11,944 bases of DNA from positions 1 to 11,944 of the forward strand of contig JACQHN010000025.1 of assembly GCA_016199015.1 (NCBI GenBank), written 5' to 3'. The notes under the pieces are model-generated. The model saw only the letters and a list, made by a program, of their open reading frames with translations. It did no database searches and was not told the DNA's origin. Below are positions 7,219 through 11,944 of this stretch, one piece after another (positions within the stretch are counted from its first letter, which is position 1; each line of letters begins with the position of its first letter). The stretch is from Nitrospira defluvii. Its GTDB lineage: Bacteria; Nitrospirota; Nitrospiria; Nitrospirales; Nitrospiraceae. A program made the position numbers and the translations under genes.

Positions 7219-8151
7219 ATGACGCTGAGTCAATCTCGCATGGTTCGCTTTGTCGTACTCGTCGTCGCCGCCTGGTTGTTCCACATCGTTCCGACAGCCA
7301 GTTCCTATGACATCATCGAGGTCCGGCACGGGGGTACGCTTGATGGCCGAGTCACCCTGTCGGGATCGATTCCAGAGCCGAAGGGGTTTAACCTCATTAC
7401 GTTTCCCGACCCTGCCTACTGCGGCCGGATCTCAAATGGGAAAGGCTGGCGTTTGCTTCATGATTTCATCGTGAGCTCCGATGGGGGACTTAAGAATGCC
7501 ATTGTGATCCTGGAGGGAGTGGAGGCAGGCAAGCCGTTTGATCTGTCGGTCCCTCTCATCGAAGCGCGTGATTGTATGTTCCAGCCCTGGGTCACGATTG
7601 TGCGTAATGGGCATGCGGTGGAAGTGGTGAACATGGACCCGGTCATGCACGACATTCAAGGTTATGAAACATCGCCCGAGGCCGGCGCTCGGGTGATGTT
7701 CAACACGCCGTTAATCCTGAATCATCAACACCAACGTGGCAATATCCATGCGGTTCATAATCATGCGCCGGGGAAGTCCTTGGTAGGGCCGATCTATTTG
7801 AATAAGGGGCGGCGCACGTTTTACATGCAGTGTGGGTTTCATGCCTATATGGAGAGCTGGGCCATGGCCGTCAACAATCCCTATTATGCTGTGACGGACG
7901 ACCAAGGCGCGTTCAAGATTGAAAATGTGCCACCCGGGACCTACCAGATGGTCGTGTGGCATCCACAGTCGGGTCCGGGAGTGACGCGGACCATTACGGT
8001 CGCTTCGGACGGGACGACGACGGAACAGGTCGCGCTTCCGGCCCCGAAGGGAAACCGTACGGCCTACAAAGTTATGGATAACCCGCGTTTCGGCCTCGAA
8101 TCTCTCGGACACCCCGTGGAGATTCAGCCGCTGGTGGAGCATCAACAGTAA
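7219..8151 (+). CDS. Cupredoxin-like periplasmic protein with carboxypeptidase-regulatory-like domain, copy 2
   Basis: A 310-residue exported protein. The signal peptide ends near TASS (about 26-29), and the mature part begins YDIIEVRHGG, matching copy 1. Visible features are an N-terminal beta strand block (GTLDGRVTLSG), a conserved FPDPAYCGRIS segment, a central strand ending NMDPVMHDIQGYE with H144, and MQCGFHAYM with C205, H208 and M211. The spacing H...C-x-x-H-x-x-M is the pattern of a type 1-like copper site. The last third (DDQGAFKIENVPPGTYQMVVWHP) is a transthyretin-like/carboxypeptidase-regulatory-like beta sandwich. Family members are often annotated as carboxypeptidase regulatory-like or methylamine-utilization-type proteins, with unproven function. 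It starts 26 nt after copy 1, with GGGGA 4 nt before the ATG, so it is likely co-transcribed. Electron transfer to or from the neighbouring oxidase, or copper delivery, is inference only. Confidence 0.85.
   Translation: MTLSQSRMVRFVVLVVAAWLFHIVPTASSYDIIEVRHGGTLDGRVTLSGSIPEPKGFNLITFPDPAYCGRISNGKGWRLLHDFIVSSDGGLKNAIVILEGVEAGKPFDLSVPLIEARDCMFQPWVTIVRNGHAVEVVNMDPVMHDIQGYETSPEAGARVMFNTPLILNHQHQRGNIHAVHNHAPGKSLVGPIYLNKGRRTFYMQCGFHAYMESWAMAVNNPYYAVTDDQGAFKIENVPPGTYQMVVWHPQSGPGVTRTITVASDGTTTEQVALPAPKGNRTAYKVMDNPRFGLESLGHPVEIQPLVEHQQ
7824..7853 (+). repeat. 30-nt exact repeat over the copper motif (copy 2 member)
   Basis: Identical to 6862-6891 in copy 1; both encode the Cys-x-x-His-x-x-Met region of the cupredoxin-like proteins. 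Confidence 0.75.
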
Positions 8152-8161
8152 TCGAGGATGG

Positions 8162-8797
8162 ATTGGCCTCACGCGGTGGGCTGTCGCAGGCTGCTTGTCG
8201 CTGAGCCTCTGTCTATCCGCCGGCCTCCGCGCCGTGGCTCAGGACGGCCCGCCCAGCTTGCCGATTCCTCAGCAGGCGGAGTTCTCTGCATCGCTGATGA
8301 AGCGCGTGGAAGGGCGTCGTTTCGAGGCTCAGGTCTTCGCCAAGGGTGACCGCATTCGTCTAGAGTACAAGTATGCGGTCAAGACAGAACTGGGCTATTC
8401 CAGCATAGAAATCATTCGATTGGATAAACGAGAGTCCTGGTTTTTGCTGGCCCAGCGCCGGCAAATTCTTCCGGTCCCTGTCAAACCCGAAGAAATCCTG
8501 CCGATTCAGCCGACCCTCCCGGGAGAAAAAAATAGAACCCTGGTGGGCGATGCCACGACGATCGGCCGTCCGTCCAAGCTCTACGAGGTGCGAGTGGACT
8601 ATAACGGTCGGAACGAACGATTTTACGAATGGGTGGATGTCGAGACAGGGGTTGTCCTGAAATTGGTGAGCCAAGACCGGGATTGGTCCATTGAGTATCT
8701 GCGTATTCGGTTTTCTCCCCAGCCCGGATACTATTTTGACGAACCGACAGGGTATAAGCGCTGGGTGCCGACATCTACTTCACAAGAAAGAGGGTAA
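8162..8797 (+). CDS. Small secreted protein, probable LolA-like half-barrel (DUF4412-like)
   Basis: About 200-212 residues, exported. The body alternates short strands (RRFEAQVFAKGDRIRLEY, IEIIRLDKRESWFLL, KLYEVRVDYNGRNERFYEWVDVETG), the pattern of LolA/LolB-like or DUF4412 beta half-barrels that bind hydrophobic ligands in the periplasm. The fold call is from strand pattern only. The start is unclear. Conventional calling gives TTG 8195, but that leaves a 16-residue leader with no positive charge. The same frame continues upstream as IGLTRWAVAGCLSLSLCLSAGLRAVAQ, a proper signal peptide, with no ATG, GTG or TTG ahead of it. I give ATT 8162 as the tentative start (GAGG at 8154-8157). Alternatively ATG 8158, one frame off, is the original start and an indel separates it. 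It follows copy 2 by only a few bases and is likely in the same operon. Confidence 0.6.
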   Translation: MGLTRWAVAGCLSLSLCLSAGLRAVAQDGPPSLPIPQQAEFSASLMKRVEGRRFEAQVFAKGDRIRLEYKYAVKTELGYSSIEIIRLDKRESWFLLAQRRQILPVPVKPEEILPIQPTLPGEKNRTLVGDATTIGRPSKLYEVRVDYNGRNERFYEWVDVETGVVLKLVSQDRDWSIEYLRIRFSPQPGYYFDEPTGYKRWVPTSTSQERG

Positions 8798-8830
8798 CGC
8801 GCCTGGACGCGACGCTCATTGAGGAATGCA

Positions 8831-10396
8831 ATGCAATTGAAGGCTAGGGCGAGTTGGACTCAGAGGTCGAGCGGATGGATGGCGCTGGTGATCATGTCGG
8901 GGGCGCTGTTGTGTCTCTGGCCGTCTGCCGCATCGGCGCGTTCGGTGAAGGAGGCGCAAGCGGCCTTTGACAAGAAGCAGTATCAAGAGGCGTTGGATCT
9001 GGTCGAACAGGTGACCAAAGAAATCGGCCCTCAGCCGGAGACCAGGCGATTGAAGGTTCGGTCGTTGATTTTTCTGGGCAAACCCAAGGACGCGTTGGTC
9101 GAGTACGAGCACCTTGAGCAGGACCTGAAGCAGGAGGATCGAGCGCTGCTGAAAGAAGTGGCGCTGGGGTTCGTCATCACCCTCGTGAAAGATATGCGAG
9201 AGCAGATGAGAGGGGCCGCATACACAGCGCTCAAAGATGTGGATTCTCCTGAAACCATTCCCTTCCTGGAAGACGGGTTGAGTGATGGGTCTGGGCTGGT
9301 GCGTGCCCTGGCCGCAGAAGCCTTGGGGAAGCTGGAAGCGGGGCGGCGCTCGCCGCGACTGCGCAATGCCTTGGAGGATCAGGCCGGGTTGGTGAAGGCC
9401 ACGGTGTTGAAGGTGTTGGGAAAGAGCGGGGATCGCTCCGTGATCCCGCTACTTGAGAAGGCCCTCAAAGACGAACAGCCGGCGGTGCGGCTGGCTGCCG
9501 CCGGGGCCTTGTACCATACGGGTCAGACGGCGATGTGGGAGACGGTTCGCCAGGCGGCATCGGCTCAAAACCCGGAAGAGCGAGCCACCGCATTACGGAT
9601 GGTTGGGGAGCTGAAGGATGCGCGAGGACTAGAGATTCTCTTGGAGGCCGTGACCCACACGCAACCTTCCGTACGGGGCGCCGCCGCCTCGGCCCTGGGG
9701 GATCTCGGGAAGGTACAGGGGATCCCTGCTTTGGAACATGCGCTTGAGGACAAGATTCCGGCGGTGAAGACATCGGCGGCGATCAGCCTGGGGGAACTGG
9801 GCGTGAAAGATTCTCTGGTTGCCCTGAGGAAAGCGCTGGCTGACCCGAATCCTGTGGTCAAGGCTGCCGTCGTGTCGGCGCTGTTACGGGTTGAGGAGCC
9901 GTTCGAAGCCGTGGGAGCCGAGTTGTATGAATTGGCGCAGAACAATGATCCGGGAACGCGCTCCGCTGCCGGCAAGGCAGTCGGGAGGGCGCACGGTACC
10001 AACACGAAGGCCGGCATCGAATTCCTCGCCGGCATGCTAAAGGACCCAATTCCCCGTCCCCGTATTGCTGCGGCCCGCGCGCTTGGGCAAATTGGAGGAA
10101 CTGAGGTCCTGCCGATCCTGAAGGCGGCATTGCACGATGAAGATGATGCCGTTCGAGCGACGGTGGGAGGGGCGATCGCACGAGTCATCGGACACACAAA
10201 ACTATCATCTAATCCAGTAATCCAGCGAAATCGTGAGCGTCTCAGGCGGCTGGATTTCAAGTTGACAGTGCGAGTAAGATTCCAGTATAGAACAAATGTT
10301 CAGAGGTCTGGATGTATAGCCGCGTCCATCGAATGTGACTGGCATAACGGGGCAATGGTCACCGGCCCCCTTCCGATTGAGTGGGTGACGGAGTAA
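8831..10396 (+). CDS. Exported TPR plus HEAT-repeat protein with an anomalous C-terminal tail
   Basis: A 521-residue exported protein. ATG 8831 is preferred over an in-frame TTG 8819 because GAGG (8821-8824) lies 6 nt before it. The signal peptide is residues 1-36 (ASA|R). Residues about 37-105 form TPR-like helices (EAQAAFDKKQYQEALDL and KPKDALVEYEHLEQ). Residues 139-454 contain about ten HEAT/PBS-lyase-type repeats of roughly 30 residues, each ending in patterns like VRxxAAxALGxLG. Such solenoids bind partner proteins; enzymatic residues are not expected. The last 67 residues (455-521) are basic, not HEAT-like, and are encoded across a hairpin and a near-consensus promoter for the next gene. 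The native stop may therefore have been lost by an indel near 10190-10220, where both other frames end within about 30 nt. It is probably the last gene of the operon; a scaffold or assembly role for the copper proteins is inferred from context only. Confidence 0.85.
   Translation: MQLKARASWTQRSSGWMALVIMSGALLCLWPSAASARSVKEAQAAFDKKQYQEALDLVEQVTKEIGPQPETRRLKVRSLIFLGKPKDALVEYEHLEQDLKQEDRALLKEVALGFVITLVKDMREQMRGAAYTALKDVDSPETIPFLEDGLSDGSGLVRALAAEALGKLEAGRRSPRLRNALEDQAGLVKATVLKVLGKSGDRSVIPLLEKALKDEQPAVRLAAAGALYHTGQTAMWETVRQAASAQNPEERATALRMVGELKDARGLEILLEAVTHTQPSVRGAAASALGDLGKVQGIPALEHALEDKIPAVKTSAAISLGELGVKDSLVALRKALADPNPVVKAAVVSALLRVEEPFEAVGAELYELAQNNDPGTRSAAGKAVGRAHGTNTKAGIEFLAGMLKDPIPRPRIAAARALGQIGGTEVLPILKAALHDEDDAVRATVGGAIARVIGHTKLSSNPVIQRNRERLRRLDFKLTVRVRFQYRTNVQRSGCIAASIECDWHNGAMVTGPLPIEWVTE
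10219..10256 (+). repeat. Hairpin inside the 3' end of the HEAT gene, just upstream of a promoter
   Basis: AATCCAGC (10219-10226) pairs with GCTGGATT (10249-10256). Inside the loop TGAG (10234-10237) pairs with CTCA (10241-10244). The element ends 5 nt before the TTGACA of the next promoter. It could be a terminator-like end of the upstream operon (no long T-tract), an operator, or incidental. Its presence argues that the overlapping protein tail is not conserved coding sequence. Confidence 0.4.
10262..10291 (+). promoter_or_regulatory. Putative sigma-70 promoter of the third cupredoxin-like gene
   Basis: A perfect TTGACA (10262-10267) and TATAGA (10286-10291) are separated by 18 nt. Transcription would begin near 10298, giving a leader of about 135 nt before ATG 10433. 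It overlaps the end of the HEAT reading frame. It resembles the oxidase promoter at 1069-1097 in its -35 and in the CAGTA at the spacer end. Confidence 0.55.
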
Positions 10397-10418
10397 TTGT
10401 TCGCTTAATGTTCATTAC

Positions 10419-10425
10419 AAGGAGG
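10419..10425 (+). promoter_or_regulatory. Strong ribosome binding site of the third cupredoxin-like gene
   Basis: AAGGAGG, 7 nt before ATG 10433, with the same sequence and spacing as the oxidase RBS. Confidence 0.85.
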
Positions 10426-10432
10426 CAGTGAC

Positions 10433-11230
10433 ATGAAGAAGGGTGCGATGAAAGTAGTATTCGGCGTTGCGGCCGCAGCGTTCTTGGCTGCGCCTCTCGC
10501 TTCGTTTGCCGGAGGCACGATTGCTGGGAAAGTCACGTATGCAGGGAAGGCGGAGCAGAAAGAGTTTTCTTTCGCCAAGTTCCCAAATCCGAAGTTCTGT
10601 CCCAAGATTCCGAACAAGAGCCTCATGGATGGGGATAAGCGGTTCCTCAAGACCATCGAAGTCGGGAAGGATGGCGGACTGAAGGGCGCCGTTGTGGCGG
10701 TTGTCGATATCGAAGACCAGGCGTTCGTGGACGGATTCAAGGGCACGGACGTGGTGGCGGAATTCTGTGAATTCTTGCCCTTTAGCGGTGTGGTGGTCAA
10801 TACCAAGAACTTCCGCACCGAGAATCACGATGCCGACCCGGACGATCCCAAGTCGACCTTGGGTGTGCTCCACAATCCGCACAGCTTCACGGTGAAGGGC
10901 TCCAGCTCGGCCACCGGTTTCAATATCGGTCTGGCCAAGAAGGGTGACAAGTTGGAGAAGCCGGTTTCATTCAAGGGCGGCGCCGAAAAGCTGGGCTACT
11001 ATCGCCTGCAGTGCGACCAGCAGGAGTTCATGCAGTCCTTTTTCCTCCCGGTGTGGAACCCGTACCACGCAGTGGTGAAGGACGATGGATCGTTCGAACT
11101 CCAGGGGGTCCCTGCCGGGAAGCACAAAGTTGTGGTCTGGCACCCGTTTGTCGGCAAAGGCAAGCTGAATGAATTTGAAGTTGAGGTAGCCGAAGGTGGA
11201 TCGGCCACTTTGAAGGCCGAAATCAAGTAA
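10433..11230 (+). CDS. Diverged cupredoxin-like/carboxypeptidase-regulatory-like periplasmic protein, third paralogue
   Basis: A 265-residue exported protein with signal peptide 1-26 (SFA|GG). It shares the architecture of the two tandem copies: an initial GGTIAGKVTYAG strand block, a FPNPKFCPKI segment matching their FPDPAYCGRI, a middle strand with VLHNPHSF (H147, H150), and a C-terminal KDDGSFELQGVPAGKHKVVVWHP beta sandwich. The putative copper loop is changed: LQCDQQEFM (C194, Q197, M200) replaces CGFHAYM, so the His ligand is Gln. An acidic stretch (ENHDADPDDPKS, near 125-137) is unique to this copy. A near-consensus promoter, strong RBS, AAG/GGC-biased codons and a strong terminator suggest an abundant protein transcribed on its own. 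It may bind copper differently, bind another ligand, or be structural; the function is unknown. Confidence 0.85.
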   Translation: MKKGAMKVVFGVAAAAFLAAPLASFAGGTIAGKVTYAGKAEQKEFSFAKFPNPKFCPKIPNKSLMDGDKRFLKTIEVGKDGGLKGAVVAVVDIEDQAFVDGFKGTDVVAEFCEFLPFSGVVVNTKNFRTENHDADPDDPKSTLGVLHNPHSFTVKGSSSATGFNIGLAKKGDKLEKPVSFKGGAEKLGYYRLQCDQQEFMQSFFLPVWNPYHAVVKDDGSFELQGVPAGKHKVVVWHPFVGKGKLNEFEVEVAEGGSATLKAEIK

Positions 11231-11262
11231 GCCAGTTTCTAGTTTTAGCGGGATCACCCCGC

Positions 11263-11303
11263 CACAAAGGGCAGCGGAGCAATCCGCTGCCCTTTGTGTT
11301 TGT
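11263..11303 (+). terminator. Intrinsic terminator of the third cupredoxin-like gene
   Basis: A perfect 16-bp stem (11263-11278 paired with 11283-11298, core AAGGGCAGCGGA) closes a GCAA tetraloop and is followed by a T-rich stretch (TTTGTGT). It lies 32 nt after the stop. A smaller GCGGG/CCCGC hairpin precedes it. The near-symmetric flanks could let it act in both directions. Confidence 0.9.
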
Positions 11304-11944
11304 GTCGGTCGTCGCGCTAGCCAGCCGCCGTACCTTCTCAGTACATGCCTTCCAAACTGTGGTTGAATCACCTCCACCATCGGCTAATTTTTCTAGCAGC
11401 TCAGTGACCATCGTCTCGGTCGTGAGCATCAAGAACGCCTCAGGGTGAGGCCTCTTTGCTCTCAAGAAGATGTGACTTCGGTGACCTCGATCACCAGACG
11501 CTCAGTCGCCCGAAGCATTTGAGGCCTGTGTGATCGAGTGGTCGACGAACAGAAAGCAAAATAACGTGTATTTGGTTAGCGCATAACAAACATAAGTAAT
11601 TACTGATCTAGAGAGCCTGATCTCTCTTCCCCACTTCATGGCGATCAAGGGTCCCTTCTCCTGAACTTGCAGGAAATTCTGCTCTCAAAGCTATGAATGT
11701 CCTCAGCGGGTCCATGTTTTGCTTATAGCCACAGGCGTGTCCCTTACGCAAAGATGGGTTGACGGGATATAGTAAGCAAAGGTATAGGATTCATGCTGTA
11801 TTGCGTACGATCATGCATGCTATTCAGTTCCGCTGGAGTTCAGGTGATGAACCCAACATGCTTACCACTAGATAGCATCATGTGCACGACCAGCCTTCAT
11901 CTCAGTAGCCCAGCATCGACTTTGCACTCACTCACTCACTCACT
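11304..11944. other. Gene-poor stretch at the right end of the window
   Basis: About 640 bp with no convincing coding region. Beyond 11465 there is no open frame of 60 codons or more on either strand. Base composition becomes more AT-rich after about 11560. I saw no tRNA or rRNA pattern, no CRISPR repeat and no insertion-sequence ends. A weak inverted repeat AGAGA/TCTCT lies near 11612-11627. The stretch may be decayed sequence, a long regulatory region of a gene to the right, or low-quality contig-end sequence. Confidence 0.6.
11925..11944 (+). repeat. Tetranucleotide tandem repeat (CACT) x5 at the window edge
   Basis: Five perfect CACT units form the last 20 bases and may continue beyond the window. 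Such a repeat at an edge can be a simple-sequence contingency tract, a contig break caused by a repeat, or an assembly artefact. Confidence 0.9.

Noticed and set aside
8158..8349. 63-codon frame starting at ATG 8158
   Set aside because: Its product is Arg/Pro-rich without pattern and overlaps the LolA-like gene in another frame. Only the ATG itself may be meaningful, as an original start displaced by an indel.
11223..11465. Minus-strand small frame with an internal ATG (11427-11429) and a GAGG upstream
   Set aside because: It would read through the 16-bp terminator stem as its C-terminus and has no family resemblance. Kept only as a remote possibility.
11830..11860. tRNA T-arm-like GTTCAGGTGATGAAC
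   Set aside because: No matching acceptor, D-arm or anticodon stems could be found around it.

Overview
The window is GC-rich bacterial DNA. Codon use favours GC-ending codons, most genes have SD-type ribosome sites, and nearly every product carries a Sec-type signal peptide. The mix of a very large multicopper oxidase, several periplasmic cupredoxin-like/carboxypeptidase-regulatory-like proteins and a HEAT-repeat protein suggests a Nitrospirota (Nitrospira-like) chemolithotroph. That assignment rests on remembered family resemblance and was not tested by a search.

Layout. (1) Bases 1-899, minus strand: the N-terminal half of an APC-superfamily transporter resembling the potassium transporter KimA, running off the left edge. 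(2) 900-1254: a divergent intergenic region with a putative sigma-70 promoter and two small hairpins ahead of the oxidase. (3) 1255-6120: a 1621-residue secreted multicopper oxidase made of three homologous two-cupredoxin repeats, closed by a strong intrinsic terminator (6151-6186). (4) 6281 to about 10396: a tightly packed co-directional set. It holds a cupredoxin-like gene broken by two compensating frameshifts, an intact tandem paralogue, a small secreted LolA-like/DUF4412-like protein and a TPR/HEAT-repeat exported protein. (5) 10433-11230: a third, diverged cupredoxin-like protein with its own promoter, strong RBS and strong terminator; it has lost the central His of the putative copper motif. 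(6) 11304-11944: about 640 bp with no convincing gene, ending in five copies of CACT at the window edge.

Working model (inference): the locus encodes a periplasmic or extracellular copper-redox module. The large oxidase resembles the MnxG/McoA class of big multicopper (metal) oxidases. The small cupredoxin-like proteins could be electron carriers or copper donors. The HEAT and LolA-like proteins could be assembly or scaffold factors.

The most notable features are: the uneven decay of copper ligands among the three oxidase repeats, which predicts a single active copper centre built across the repeat A/B boundary; the paired homopolymer frameshifts in the first cupredoxin-like gene; the Cys-x-x-Gln-x-x-Met variant in the third paralogue; and the non-HEAT tail of the HEAT gene, which overlaps a hairpin and a near-consensus promoter.
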